A DNA stretch of 64,000 nucleotides from Urophycis tenuis (Eukaryota > Chordata > Actinopteri > Gadiformes > Phycidae), in the NCBI GenBank assembly GCA_036785325.1, contig JAXIVH010000191.1, forward strand, positions 124,001 to 188,000, in the 5' to 3' direction. A model generated the notes under the pieces. The model was not told the origin of the DNA, made no database searches, and was given only the letters and a program-made list of their open reading frames with translations. Positions 31,957 to 43,823 of the stretch are shown in pieces; within the stretch, counting starts at the first letter, position 1, and the number at the start of each line of letters is the position of its first letter. The translations under genes were made by a program, and so were the position numbers.

Positions 31957-32578
31957 TATCTAAGGGTGCCCAGGACAGAAAGGAAAAGTCTTCGTCAGTC
32001 ACACAACAGCTAATGTCTCAAAATTAGAGGATATAACGTAAGCCCAGACAACGCGACCCTAACGTTACAACACTATAGTACAAAAACTAACAAGGTAGTT
32101 CTGTAACATCAGACAGTAATCATAATAATAATAAATACTGACCGAAAATTGTTTTAAAACACGTCCTCTTCATCCAGTCCGAGCCCATCTGATGCGATCT
32201 CCTTTGTTTTTCCCGGTTTAAAGTAACCAGCGATCCAATTGGAGAGCAAACAGCCAATCAGGACGTACTTCTGCCAGGTCTCTGATTGGTTGGTTTTGTG
32301 GCACATTTGTAACGTGTGTGCCAAGCTGAGCGAGCGGAGAGACCAAACCTGTGCGCGCAGAGCGAGAGATGTTGAGCGAGAGCAGGATGGGGGGAGCGAG
32401 CGAGCGCAGCGGCCTGTTTGTGCACACAGAATATGTTTTTGTTTGCTCAAGTGTAATTTCTTTTTGAAATTTAATTGATGTGCTTGCAAAATATGTTTTT
32501 CTGTGCTCAAAATCTCTCCTTGTGTGCTCAGAATATATCTTTGCTCGCTCAGGATTCTGGCACAAATATAGCTCCATA
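31829..32578 (-). repeat. Right terminal inverted repeat (750 bp)
   Basis: Inverse copy of 26829-27577. It carries the same promoter-like CCAAT region and the same first exon (31956-31930), so the minus-strand gene starts from a duplicate of the transposase start. Confidence 0.92.
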
Positions 32579-32584
32579 TTATTC

Positions 32585-32690
32585 AACCGGCCACCCTAAT
32601 CATTACACATTGAAACGAGATGCGGAGATTCACTGATTATGAGAAGGCGGAGGCTTACTGGGACTCTGTGGATAAATCTCCTAAACCCGA
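32585..32690 (+). pseudogene. L1-type ORF1 fragment, right part
   Basis: Continues the frame cut at 26828 with QPATLIITH, a stop, then RRFTDYEKAEAYWDSVDK. The DYEKAEAYWDS block matches the tail of L1 ORF1p C-terminal domains. Confidence 0.65.
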
Positions 32691-32699
32691 CTGAACTGT

Positions 32700-33300
32700 A
32701 TTATAGGTTAGTTTCATGCAAAGCCATAAATTAACTCAGACTTTGACTTTTTGGAGTTGGCGTTAAGCATACTGCACTTACTAAAGGCTGAGTTATGTTT
32801 CCGCGTAGGGATTACGTCGTGATCACGCAATGGCCACGCAGTTGATCGGACGCAGACATGAGCCCGTGATGGTTCTGCATGGGGTTTACGTCTCGAAATG
32901 CAATTCAATGCCACACCCATAAAGGGCGCTATCATTTTTTGTAAAGGCTGACCGACCGGCCGAGCCTCTTGTGAGGTATATCGTCGTTAGCCTCTTTATA
33001 GCCTATTTGTTTACTTCGCAGCTTTTCTCCTAGTCACAGTGAACGATGGAGACCGGGATAGAGACTGGCGTTGGAGCTCAAAATTATCGACACCGAGGAA
33101 GAAATACTTCTATTGCAAATAAGGGCACGACAAAGACAACAAAGGAGACAACAGTGGAGGTGGTCGGTACGTCCTTTAAACGTACCGAGGCAGAGGACAG
33201 GCGAATGTGGCTCTTGTCCGTCCAATGCGAGATCTGGACCCAGAGACGCACTTTAAATATTTCCGAATGTTGATACACCATCACACAGCGCTGGTCGTCG
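32700..33300 (+). pseudogene. PIF/Harbinger transposase N-terminus
   Basis: From about 33071 the frame has an Arg-rich stretch (IRARQRQQRRQQWRWSVRPL), then after a shift ALVRPMRDLDPETHFKYFRM. This is the start of HARBI1-like transposases of the fish group with WVHPLN- and ETHFKYFRM-type blocks. At about 32783 the sequence AGGCTGAGTTATGTTTCCGC after TAA resembles a Harbinger terminal repeat with its 3-bp target, but the opposite end was not found. The catalytic core is absent. Another Harbinger N-terminus of a different subfamily is at 5250-5682. Confidence 0.6.
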
Positions 33301-33399
33301 TCGTTGTCCATTCTGGTCATTACATACTACTAGCGAGTACAAAAAAAGTTCACAGCCATGAAGGCACACGTTACATATATTTTGTTGCCAATCAGTCGA

Positions 33400-34200
33400 A
33401 ACACACTTCATCGTGAACACAATTGGTTAGGGTTTGATAATCGACTAATGGGAAAATGTGGTAGATCTACACCATCTTTCCTGGAGGCAGATGGCAATTT
33501 TCTCACCAAACCAGTTGATGTAGCTAACTTGAGCGTTTATTTCAGTGATAAAATTCAGAAATTAAATGATGGAATGGAGGTGAATGAAAAGGGTCTAGAG
33601 CTCTCATCCAGGCTTATTACAAACAAACTACAGTCGAACAATTAATAAGATCGAGTAAGATCAAACCAGCGGGTGTCGATAACCTGGATGCGAGGTTGTT
33701 TAAACTTGTTGCAAATGTCTTGGCTCTGCCTATCTGCCATATAATTAATTTAGTTTTTGAAAAATCAATTTGCCCAGGAGACTGGAAGATTGGGCGGCAC
33801 GGTGGTGCAGTGGTTAGCACTGTCGCCTCACAGCAAGAGGGTTCTGGGTTCGAATCCACCTGGGACCCAGGACCTTTCTGTGTGGAGTTTGCATGTTCTC
33901 CCCATGCTTGCGTGGGTTCTCTCCGGGTACTCCGGCTTCCTCCCACAGACCAAAAACATGCAGGTTGGGGATTAGGTTAATTGGTGTCTCTAAATTGACC
34001 ATAGGTGTGTATGTGAGTGTGAATGGTTGTATGTCTATATATGTTAGCCCTGTGATAGGCTGGCGACCTGTCCAGGGTGTACCCCGCCTCTCGCCCGTTG
34101 CAGCTGGGATTGGCTCCAGCCCCCCCGCGACCCTCGTAGAGGATAAGCGGTCACGATAATGGATGGATGGATGGACTGGAAGATTGCTAAAATTATTGAT
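33400..34200 (+). pseudogene. LINE RT fragment, split by a SINE
   Basis: The sequence encodes GKCGRSTPSFLEADGNFLTK and DVANLSVYFSDKIQKLND, then with broken frame a KPAGVDNLDARLFKLVANVL-like block, HIINLVFEKSI and CPGDWKIAKII near 33780 and 34187. These are the connector and RT finger of a non-LTR retrotransposon. The SINE at 33793-34173 cuts it between CPGDWKI and AKII. The palm with the catalytic Asp pair is missing because homology ends near 34200. Confidence 0.65.
33793..34173 (+). mobile_element. tRNA-headed SINE, copy 1
   Basis: A 381-bp element begins GGCGGCACGGTGGTGCAGTG, has a B-box-like GGTTCGAATCC at 33847-33857, and ends in (ATGG)n. It is flanked by the 13-bp direct repeat GACTGGAAGATTG (33780-33792 and 34174-34186). 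The dispersed repeat with this head and the CATGCAGGTTGGGGATTAGG body is very common in teleosts. It is a retroposon, not a functional tRNA gene. Confidence 0.85.
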
Positions 34201-35500
34201 TCCGCCGAATGACGGCCATTTGCTTGTTGTAAATCTTTAAAATTAAACTTCATTTTTCATTCCATTTCAGCATAGAATTTAGTAATATACAAATTTACTC
34301 ATTCAAAATCAGTACTGGTCAATCTCAGGCTACTTTATTTAATTTATTACAACTTGTGAAAGCTGATGATCATTGATTTTTTTTCTGTGCTGTTACCGAA
34401 ACTCAAATGCCATTTAAAACCAATTTTTAAAAGAATATCAACCACATACATTGTTTTCTCTTAGAAAAAGATGAAATGTAGAAGAAATGGTTGATTACAT
34501 GATGAAATATTAATATTTATGACAAAAAAATCACTATTTTGAACGGACTTGTATTTCTCTAAGAATGCAAATCAGCCTTTTTCTTTTAAAGGACATTTAA
34601 AAAAATGTAATTTCATTCAAAGATTGAGCATTTATTTAATTAAGCAATCAGACAACTGATGGAACCAATATGAATGTAAAAATACAGTGTGTTTTCTTTA
34701 TTTTTGGAGGAAACAATTTAGAAACCGGAAAAACATTTGGTAACAGGAAGAAAAAAAAAGGTAACAGGAATGAGTATTTGATTGCATGTGTGTGTGAATG
34801 AGTGAGTGTGGGAGTGTGTAGCTCAGTGTTGCTCTGGCTTTGACACAATAAATAGAACATCATGTTAAAATACATTGTTGCTATTGGTAATATAAAAAAT
34901 ATCTCATTACAAAACACTGCAAAATATTTCCCTGTTAAATAACAGGAAATTACTGGCAGCAGGGTTACCATTATTTTCCTGTTATTTTTAAGTTTATTCC
35001 TGTTAATGTTTTTTTACGGTGCACTCCCCGTAAAGTTTTTCAACAGGAATTTACTGTGAATCACAGAAAAAAACAGGAAATAACTGGCAGCAGGGTTACC
35101 ATTAATTTCATGTTAAATTACCATTTGTTTTGTTTCCATTAAATATTGCTTTTTAAATGTCTTGTTAATTATTTAGCATAAATAGTAATGTGTGCCACTG
35201 CTCGCAATAGACATATTCTAGCTATTCCAGTGTTAATACAATAGGCATAATACATAGCACTTAAGTGAAAGAAAACTATCAAGTTTCGTGTTGAAATTCG
35301 CTTTTTTTATTGAAGGTAAATACTGTGTTGATCACAGAAAAATGTTACACATTAAGATAAGCTCATTAAGACAAATCTCTTGTTCACTTAAAAAAAAGTT
35401 AAATACTCGTGTATGTGGTGTGTGTGTATGTGTGTTTTTTTTTTTTTTTTTAATCTTTTTCTTCTTCCTAGCTGAGTGTATTTTTTATTTTTTATTTTTA
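34200..35500. other. AT-rich non-coding stretch with a two-copy repeat
   Basis: No coding frame is convincing. The block AACAGGAAATTACTGGCAGC + AGGGTTACCATTA occurs at about 34942-34975 and, slightly changed, at about 35074-35105, separated by a poly-T and ACGGTGCAC segment. This suggests a decayed short DNA transposon. A T-run lies at about 35436-35452. Confidence 0.5.
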
Positions 35501-35515
35501 TTATTTATTTATATG

Positions 35516-36847
35516 TCACTACATGTCTTTTGAATGTATGAATGAATGAATGTTCTGTTATGAATGTACAGAGTAACTGTCTACTGCTCATCTTTGCTTG
35601 ACCCAACAAAAAATTAACCAGATAGTTATTCCTGTGTAGTGCTGCAGAGTATCTGGGGCCAAAAATAAACAGTTCATCCTCAAAACTAAGTCCCAAGCCT
35701 CCTACCCACTGTTTTAACATTGAGAAGAGAGGAGCCAGTCTGGGACATCTAAGCCAGAGATGTTGTAAACTTTCCTCAGCCTGACAAAACTCACACTGAC
35801 TTCCTGCTCTGGGATCTATATGTGCTACATGTCTGTTCGTGACCACGGCCCCGTGCACCACCCTCCACTGGAGATCCGCACAGCGTTTCTCTATGGGAGG
35901 TTTGTACAAGGACCTCCAGCTGCCTCTGGGAGATGAACCTGGTGCCAACACATCCAACCACCTCGACTCTCTGACCCCGGCCAACGTCGCTCTGTTGAGA
36001 ACCTTCACAGACACTGCATACAGGCTCTTTTTTGATGTCTCAGACAAGTTCGATATTTCAGGTGTTCTGAAGGATAAGATGCCCGTCCGCTTCATCCTGC
36101 TCCTCCACTGCTGCACGAATGGTCAACTCCGGAAATCCAATTTGATTGCCTTCTGCGAGCTCTACCACTAATGCTCTCCTTAATTGACCATGAAGTCCGC
36201 TCACCACCTCCTCCACCAGTTTGTCCATGAGACGCAGAGATTTTATTCCAGTGTCTTGACACAGCCTAGCAGCAGTTTTCCATTTACCTGCTAACCTCAG
36301 TCCTGCCAGCTTCGTAAACCCAGCTGTTGTGAGGATTCTCTGTACTCTGACATAGCTGAGAATCCTGCTCTGTATGGCCGGGTTATGGAACAAAGGTTCT
36401 TCCCCAACAGTTCCATAAAACTGAGAGCAGTCTCTCCTCACTTTTAAAACTGTTCTCCAGGCAAGCAAAACCGACTGGTAAAACCTGGAAGTCTGTGATA
36501 GATCCATTCCATCCAACTCCATAAGAAACAGGTGCTTGTCATAAGCCAGGTTATTTACTCCTCGCAGCAACAAACATGCTGTTTCAGTCCAGGGTTGCTG
36601 CGGTCCATAGAGCAAACGCTGCGCAGTTTGAAGCCGAAACGCAGTTATGCGACTCCTGAGGTCAAGCAATCCCTGACCCCCTTCTGACACCGGTAAAAAC
36701 AGCACTGCCGATCTGGTCCAGTGATATCCACCCCAGAAAAATCCACCAGTCTCTTCTGTATTTCAGTAATGAGTTTGTCCGGCCCTTCCTCACAGTAACT
36801 GTATCACGGCCGGCCGCCACCGCCGCCGCCGTCGTCCCTACAAGCAC
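35516..36847 (-). pseudogene. Tx1/L1-type LINE ORF2 C-terminal half
   Basis: Two overlapping frames carry TRSAVLFLPVSEGGQG-type start, LLDLRSRITAFRLQTAQRLL and PRGSWRSLYKPP. The characteristic zinc-knuckle end follows: LQWRVVHGAVVTNRHVAHID, then CEFCQAEESLQHLWLRCPRL. This is the post-RT region of L1/Tx1-group LINEs in fish. Endonuclease and RT are missing (5' truncation near 36800). Frameshifts lie near 36080 and 36680. Confidence 0.75.
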
Positions 36848-36849
36848 TT

Positions 36850-37540
<691 letters not shown>

Positions 37541-38011
37541 TCCATGAGCCTGCGCAAGAGGCTGGCAACATGTGCATTGACCGTTCTTCTTTTTTCCCCC
37601 CTTTGAAGCCTTTGTCCCTTTTTCTGGGTTTATCCCCACAAAGCGTCTGAAAAATGATACACTGGTTGAAAATCTAGTAATACACAGACAAACAGCACAA
37701 CAAAGACAACAAATGCACTCTCCTCTTGTGTCTATGAATATTGTAAATGGCACTAAAACTTTCTAAATCAAAGTCACGGTAATTGCTCCCATCACCAGAC
37801 CTGTTGAAACCATGCTTGAGTCACAGCTAGGCCAGAAATAATGCTGGTGTGAACAGACAATATCTTACCTCTGGATGAATTCAAGCGTGCAGGCTGCCTC
37901 TTGGTACTGTAGGTTAAAGATGTAAAAACAGGAGAAAAAAAGACGCCAGCCCTGTCACAAAGGTGGACTCGATCCCTTCACAAACTATTTGGCCCTCAAT
38001 GCTGAGCATCC

Positions 38012-38400
38012 AGCGGTGTGTGAGAGAGGGGGAGAGAGGTGTGTGTGAGAGAGAGGGGGAGAGAGAGAGAGGGGAAGAGAGGTGTGTGTGAGAGAGGGAG
38101 AGAGGTGTGTGTGAGAGAGAGGGGGAGAGAAGTGTGTGTGAGAGGGGGAGAGAGGTGTGTGTGAGAGAGGGGGAGAGAGGTGTGTGTGAGAGGGGGAGAG
38201 AGGTGTGTGTGAGGGGGGGAGAGGTGTGTGTGAGAGAGAGGGGGAGAAAGGTGTGTGTGAGAGAGGGAGAGAGAGGTGTGTGTGAGAGGGGGAGAGAGAG
38301 GTGTGTGTGAGAGAGAGGGGGAGAGAGGTGTGTGTGAGAAGGGGAGAGAGAGGTGTGTGTGAGAGAGAGGGGGAGAGAGAGAGGTGTGTGTGTGTGTGTT
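38012..38400. repeat. GA/GT-rich minisatellite
   Basis: Imperfect tandem copies of a unit like GTGTGTGAGAGAGGGGGAGA, about 20-28 bp long, fill nearly 390 bp next to a SAMD3-like exon. The long open frame read through it on the minus strand is not a protein. Confidence 0.92.
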
Positions 38401-38419
38401 TGAGTGTAGGGGGACTTAC

Positions 38420-38758
38420 ATCTGCAAAAACAATGAGTCCTGAGACATCTTCGGAAAAGTGAGAGAGAAGAAGATGGATGACCTGATAGGACAGCTCGAC
38501 ATCATCGCGCTGACGAAGAACTTCCTTCATCCTTGCATTTGTCGGTTTACTGTTGAACATTTCCACAATCACTTTGCCACACTCTTCCATGGCAAGCTCA
38601 AGGCTACGCAGCACAGGAATCTCAGTAAGAAGCTCAAAGTGTGAGTATAGTCCTCTCTGACAGAACAAGTACGGCCACTTAGTTTTTAAAGTTGCAATGG
38701 TTGGTGTAGGTACAACATTGATGTGGCACCGCTGCAGATAGAAAGTAGAATCCATTAG
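38420..38758 (-). pseudogene. SAMD3-like exon
   Basis: The block LMDSTFYLQRCHINVVPTP then ATLKTKWPYLFCQRGLYSHF, LTEIPVLRSLELAMEECGK and VIHLLLSHFSEDVSGLIVFA looks like a single exon. An AG acceptor lies at 38760-38759 and the donor GTAAGT at 38419-38414. The TLKxKWPFLF block is typical of fish SAMD3-like proteins. The DIRS element abuts the acceptor on the upstream side and a minisatellite lies in the downstream intron, so the host gene, if any, is disrupted here. Coding status is unclear. Confidence 0.5.
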
Positions 38759-38777
38759 CTGTTTTACCTCTGGTCTC

Positions 38778-40640
38778 TCAGCACCAGCCGTGCCATCCCG
38801 ACTGTAGATCCCTTCCAGTTGTTGACAGGAGGAGGCGGTGGCCCCGATGAAGGACCCGCTGCAGTGTCGGGAGGATCGGAGGCAGCGGTGGGAAGGCGTA
38901 CAGGAGCACGCTGGGCCACTCGTGCCCCAAGGCATCCTGTCCCAGTGGACTGTCCCCCTCCATCCAGGAAAACCATAGGGGACAATGGGTTGACTCCCTC
39001 GAGGCAAAGAGATCCACCTCTGCTTTGCCAAAAACGCCCCAGATCAGCTCGACAACCTCTGGGTGCAGCCTCCACTCCCCAGGTGGAGGCTTGTGCCGAG
39101 AGAGGAAATCTGTTACCTGATTCCGGTCCCCCGGGAGCCACATAGCTCGCAAGCTCAACAGACGGGGAGCGGCCCATGTCAGAAGGCGCTGGGACACCTG
39201 CAACAGTTGCGCCGACTTGGTGCCCCCCTGATGATTGATCTGGGAGACCACTGCCCTGTTGTCTGATCAAACCAGCACATGCTTCCCCTGCAGGTGCGGT
39301 AGAAAATGTCGGAGAGCCAGGTGGACAGCCCGCAGCTCCAGCACATTGATGTGCCGTGCACAGTCCCGAAATGACCACCGTCCCCGGGCAGATCTGCCAC
39401 GCCAGACTGCACCCCACCCTAGCTGGGATGCATCTGTTGTAACCGTCTCTCGGAAGGAGGGAAGGACCCCCAGAGGCGCACCCCCCAGTAGGAACGCCCT
39501 GTCCTGCCATGGCGCCAGGGCGCGGACGCAGACCTGAGACACCTTGATCAGCCTGTTTCTGTGAAGTTTGGGGTCCAGATGGAAGCTGTTCAGCCACATC
39601 TGAAGCGGGCGCAGTACCAACAGGCCGGAAGGTATGGCCGTCGATGCGGCCGTCAGTTTGCCTAGTAGCTGCAGGAACTGAATGTAAGGCCGTTGCCCGC
39701 CCCTCCTGAAGGAAGGAAGGAGTCGGAGGATGTCGTCCAGAAGCTTCTCTGACAGATAAGCCTTCATGGCGACCGAGTCCAGAACCAGACCCAAATAGGC
39801 AGCCCGCTGAGTGGGAACCAGGCAACTTTTTGCAACGTTCACCGCGAGGCCCAGCTGGAACACGTGCGACAGAAGACGGTTGGTATCCTGGACCGCCTGG
39901 GCTCGGGAAGGCGCGCACACCAACCAGTCCTCGAGATAGGGCAGGACCTTCATGCCCCCTGCCTGCAGAGGCGCCAAGGCTGCCGCAACACAGCGGGGAA
40001 AAACCCTTGGGTCAGGGAGAGCCTGAAGGGGAGCACCCTGAATTGGTAATGTTGGTCCTGGAAGGCAAACCTCAGGAAGGGCTGATGATGAGCAGCAATC
40101 GGAACATGAAAGTATGCGTCCTTTAGATCTATGGACGTGAACCATTCGTTGGGACTGACCACATGCTGAACATCTGCTGTAGTCAGCATGTGGAATGGCA
40201 GAACTTTCAAGTACCTGTTCAGGCCTCGCAGGTCCAGGATGGGTCGTAGTCCGCCATCCTTCTTCTTGACTAGGAAGTAGGTCGAATAGAACCCCCCGGG
40301 ATGGAGGAGGGGGTCCACCGGTATGATGGCACCTTTGTCCAGGAGGGTGGACAGCTCCTGGGTTAAGGTTTGGGCCTTGGCCGGGTCGTTGATAGATGTC
40401 ATTTTCACCCAGCCAAAGGCTGGGGGCCGGCGTCGGAACTGCAATTCGTAGCCCCGGGTCAAGGTGGAAACTACCCAGGGGTCCGGACAGCAGGCAGCCC
40501 AGTAACTGAGCTGCTGCTGGGAAAAGCAGCCGACGACCGGCCCCGTGGCCCTAGTGCCGCTGCCCCCGGCCCCTGAAGGAACCGGAAGGGCGGCGGTCGG
40601 GCTTGGAGGCCTGGTGGTGACGTGGTGAGCGCCGCACGGT
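38778..40640 (-). pseudogene. DIRS RT-RNase H, catalytic motif YLED
   Basis: RT blocks are GAIIPVDPLLHPGGFYSTYF, VKKKDGGLRPILDLRGLN and FTSIDLKDAYFHVPI. After a shift comes GGMKVLPYLEDWLVCAPSR, where YLDDW is usual. RNase H has TTDASQLGWGAVW, INVLELRAVHLALRHF and a SDNRAVVSQINHQGG block. The DIRS-typical VDLFASRESTHCPLWFS tail follows. The first palm aspartate of the catalytic pair reads Glu, which would be expected to impair the RT unless it is a family variant. Frameshifts occur near 40050 and 39250. Confidence 0.78.
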
Positions 40641-40644
40641 GGAG

Positions 40645-42492
40645 CGAAAGTCACCTGCCGGCATCTTAGCGTCCCGTCGCAACGGCCGCTGACCACTCTG
40701 GGGGGGGGGGCTGTGAAGGACGTGGAGGCGCAGATGGAAAAGCCCTCGGCCTGCTGGAGGCAGACGTTCTCTTGTGAAGGCTTGCAAGCCGCCGCCTGGT
40801 CTCATCCGCTTCGGCTGTGCGATCCAGTGCAACCAAAGCTGCAGAGCCAAACAGCTCACCAGGTTCCGCCGGCACCCTGCGAAGGACCCTACGAGTCGCC
40901 TCCGTCAGGGGTGATTGGGCCGGCCAGACGTGACGATGAGTGTGGACAAGCGTCGACATGAGTCGACCCAATTCCCTCGTCTGGCAGGCGAAAGTCTGCA
41001 GTGAGGCATCACAGATGTCACGGGTGGAGTCATCAACCTGAGCATCCTGCAGGGAGGTTGAGAGGGCCAAAAGGAAGTGGGAGAGGGTGTTCCCAAGGCG
41101 GCCGATACGCGCTGCTGTGTTGTAAGCCCTGCAGACATAATCATCAGTGACCTTACACTGGGCAGAAGGGTACCGGTGGTCTGACTATATTGCCTCCTCC
41201 GGAGATACAATCAAGGCAGCAACTGCAGGCTCCACCGCTGGCATGTGGAGAAGGCCAACTGCCTCAGCACCCTCCATGGCAGCTAAGGCCCGCTCATCCG
41301 ACCCCGGCCTGGTGAGGGTTGACGTGTCTCCCCAGCAGGAATGCAGCTCCCTCAAAAAATCAGGAGAGTGTGGCACCATAGTCTTCGCCGGTGTGGGGTT
41401 GCGCCTGTAGAAAGCGCTAGGAGCCTTTCCCTCACTCGGAGCATCAAGCTGCAAGCGTGCCAGGGCAGCCCGGATGATTGCCCCCATTGAGGAGTCACCA
41501 GATTCCCCACAGGCGCACCACGTATGGGAGGAACGTGTTGTCCGTTGTGGGGGGGGACATTTGGAACAGTCTTCCCTCCACAAGCCACTAACCAGACTTG
41601 TGAGACTTCAACATTACTTTTTACTGTATTGTTATATCCTGTCTGGGTCTGGTATGTACTGTGCTGTGTGTGTGTTCTCTTCTCTATTTCTATTTTATCT
41701 ATTATTCGTTGTCTTTAATATTTGTATTTCCTTTTATTATTTTCAGGGACTACGGATGCAAACTAGCAGCTTTGCTATAATCCGGCATATTTGCAGAAAT
41801 GTATTTGATGCTCATTAATGTGCATTGTCCCTATCCAAATAAACTGAAATTGAAATTGAAATTGAGATCCCCGCCGGGAACCCGAGGCCGAAGAATGTGA
41901 GGAGCCTGCCGCCGTTGGAGTCGCCAACCCAGCCTGAGAATCATAAAACTGGCTGGACGAAGCTGCAATGGAGATAGCATCGTCCACTGGCAACGGTGAC
42001 CCCTGAGTAGCCGCACCAACAGCATGTCATCCCACCAGCAGGCTGCAGGCTAAGAAGAAGTGCCTTCATCTGCTCCATATCAGCAGCCAGACGGTCAACT
42101 TTAGAGGACAGCTGGTTGTCTGCCTTCCTCCGCCATTTTCCTGCGGGGACACTGTCCCCGTCCCGTGTGGCAGGCCTCTTCCATGTAGTATCCCGACAGG
42201 AGCCCACCCCCTCAGACTGGAGTGAAGGCAGTGGATCCACTTGGGCCAGCCTGGCCAGTCTTACTGACCATGGCATAATGCCATAATTTATGCAGGCTTC
42301 CTCGGTGATGGCCTCCCGCAGGTGAGCCACACCAAGACAGGACACACACTGGTCATCTCCAGGGGTGCCATGCAACTGCCAAAGGCATGCTCCATCCGGG
42401 TCCAGGTGGAGGGGTAGCCAAAAGAAGATACAAAAAAAGACAGAGTGACACCACCGGGACGGAAACGTCAACACTTTGAAACACAAAGCCAA
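40645..42492 (-). pseudogene. DIRS gag-like region, fragmented
   Basis: Pieces in changing frames include MPWSVRLARLAQVDPLPSLQ, SSKVDRLAADMEQMKALLLS (coiled-coil-like), AIIRAALARLQLDAPSEGK, LRELHSCWGD and LQTFACQTRELGRLMSTLVH, ending ASLHKRT. Order and position upstream of RT fit the gag-like first ORF of DIRS elements. Multiple frameshifts and one LINE insertion break it. Confidence 0.6.
41590..41872 (+). mobile_element. 5'-truncated LINE tail
   Basis: Ends AATAAACTGAAATTGAAATT with a short (GAAATT)n tail and has the GGACTACGGATGCAAACTAG block of L1/Tx1-type 3' ends. Inserted in the DIRS gag region in opposite orientation. No target duplication was confirmed. Confidence 0.6.
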
Positions 42493-43039
42493 GTTGGGAG
42501 AGGGGGCAGGTGCGCAACCTTCACCAACAAGATTAACTTTTTTTTTTTTTTTTCAAAAAACTCTCTGAACTCTGCCTATGGGAAAGACAAAAAACAAAAA
42601 CAAACACACAGTTTATTATTATTCATAGCGGCTGTGTGCAATGCTGGAAGGTGAGGGGCGGGACGCCACCAAACCAGCCAACTGTCCAGAGCAGGTAACA
42701 ACATACAATGTGCAAATCGCTGGCAACAGCCTCTGAGGACGAGCGTCAGCCCGTTACTCCCGCCACGGAGGCACAAGACTGCACAAAGCCAGCAGCACGC
42801 CAGTAACAACCGTACCGGGCCATTTAAATGGCCATGCTTTACTTACGTACACCTCGACGCGCGGTCACGAGAAAAATGAAGGAGCCGATTTCCTGCTGAC
42901 ACCGGAAGATATATCCCGGGGGTCATGCAGGAGTCACAGGTGACGTTGTTGTTATTCGTACTCGACATGCGCTAGCGCGGGCGGAGTTATCCAGTGCTTA
43001 AAGCACCGCCTCTGGCGGTCAGTAGGGACGAAATAGAAC

Positions 43040-43475
43040 CAACTTATATCAAGTAATGATTTTTATTTCCTTTTATTTTTTATGTTTTTGTTTTGTGTTG
43101 TATGCTGTAAAAATGCATGTTTATAAAAATGACAATGCAATTTGTAACTTGACCACAGGTAGAACAGCGCTCATCTGTGGATGATAGCTGATGTGGATCA
43201 ATAAACAGTTAAATTCAATTCAATTGCCTGTGGAACTCTCTCCCACACTTCTGACTCTGTCTCCGCCTTTAAATTACGCCTAAAAATGCACTTATTCTGA
43301 GTGGCATACTCTGTCACACACTGACAGAGTATGTTAACTACTGTTACTTGTTTGTTTTGTTTTTTTTACTGTTTCATGTACTGTTGTTGTTTATGATTAT
43401 GGTCATGTAAGGTATCCTTGAGTCCTTTGAAAGGCGCCTTTAAATAAAATGCATTATCATTATATATCGGCGAAA
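43040..43475 (+). mobile_element. Two LINE 3' tails, the second L2-like
   Basis: A first tail ends near 43222 with GATCAATAAACAGTTAAATT. A second (about 43224-43475) encodes LWNSLPHTSDSVSAFKLRLK and ends with GAAAGGCGCCTTTAAATAAA. That matches the 3' end of the L2-like LINE at 9850-13745. Confidence 0.7.
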
Positions 43476-43490
43476 CAAAACATTCCATAC

Positions 43491-43823
43491 TGTTATGACC
43501 CAGGGTCATCATTTTGTATCTTTTGATGTATGATCTGTGATTTTTGCTCTGCTGTTGTTCCTCCTTGCCTGAGGAGGGAGGTGGTGCGCCCACCCTTGGT
43601 CTCTTCTTCTCCAGGTGCTGGCTGCTGATTGGTGGATGGACTGGTGGAGCTGCTATAAATGGCCGCCGCTTGAGACATTCACCCTCTTCTCTTCTCTTGA
43701 CCCTGCTCCCGACTGCACCAGGCTCTGATATCGTGTTTTGAATTTCTGATTAGCTCTGTGATATTGTGTTTTGAATTTCTGATTAGCTCTGTGATATTGT
43801 GTTTTGAATTTGTGATTTGCTAT
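43491..43823 (+). mobile_element. LTR of another element, left half
   Basis: Begins TGTTATGACCCAGGGTCATC. The right half at 59700-60048 ends GGCCGGACGTAACA, giving inverted TGTTA...TAACA termini and a total LTR of about 682 bp. It was split by the Gmr1-type insertion. Within it a unit of about 39 bp (GTGATATTGTGTTTTGAATT...) is repeated about three times just before the insertion point. No coding sequence of its own element adjoins, so it is probably a solo LTR. Confidence 0.7.

Larger units (their letters stand above)
26829..32578 (+). mobile_element. 5750-bp DNA transposon, IS3EU-like, with 750-bp TIRs
   Basis: The element begins TATGGAGCTATATTTGTGCC and ends with the inverse. The inverted repeats span 26829-27577 and 31829-32578, with about seven differences seen by eye. 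The flanks carry a perfect 6-bp direct repeat TTATTC (26823-26828 and 32579-32584). Removing the element restores continuous L1 ORF1 coding sequence, which proves the boundaries. It carries two convergent spliced genes, a transposase (+) and an accessory gene (-). IS3EU, the eukaryotic IS3-like superfamily, fits the HTH plus integrase-core protein and, as I recall, the 6-bp duplication. Other rve-bearing superfamilies remain possible. Confidence 0.9.
38775..43010 (-). mobile_element. DIRS-like retroelement, 3'-truncated
   Basis: The segment holds a gag-like region (about 42490-40700), a DIRS-type RT-RNase H (40640-38780) and no tyrosine recombinase. The element seems to stop at about 38775 beside the SAMD3-like exon. 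A LINE tail interrupts gag at 41590-41872. The right limit is approximate. Confidence 0.75.

Noticed and set aside
33793..33870. tRNA gene
   Set aside because: A B-box-like GGTTCGAATCC is present, but the sequence is the head of a dispersed SINE with target duplication and does not show a complete cloverleaf.
37985..38400. His-Thr-Leu-Ser repeat protein extending the SAMD3-like exon
   Set aside because: The exon ends at a GTAAGT donor at 38419. The remainder is GA/GT minisatellite in the intron.
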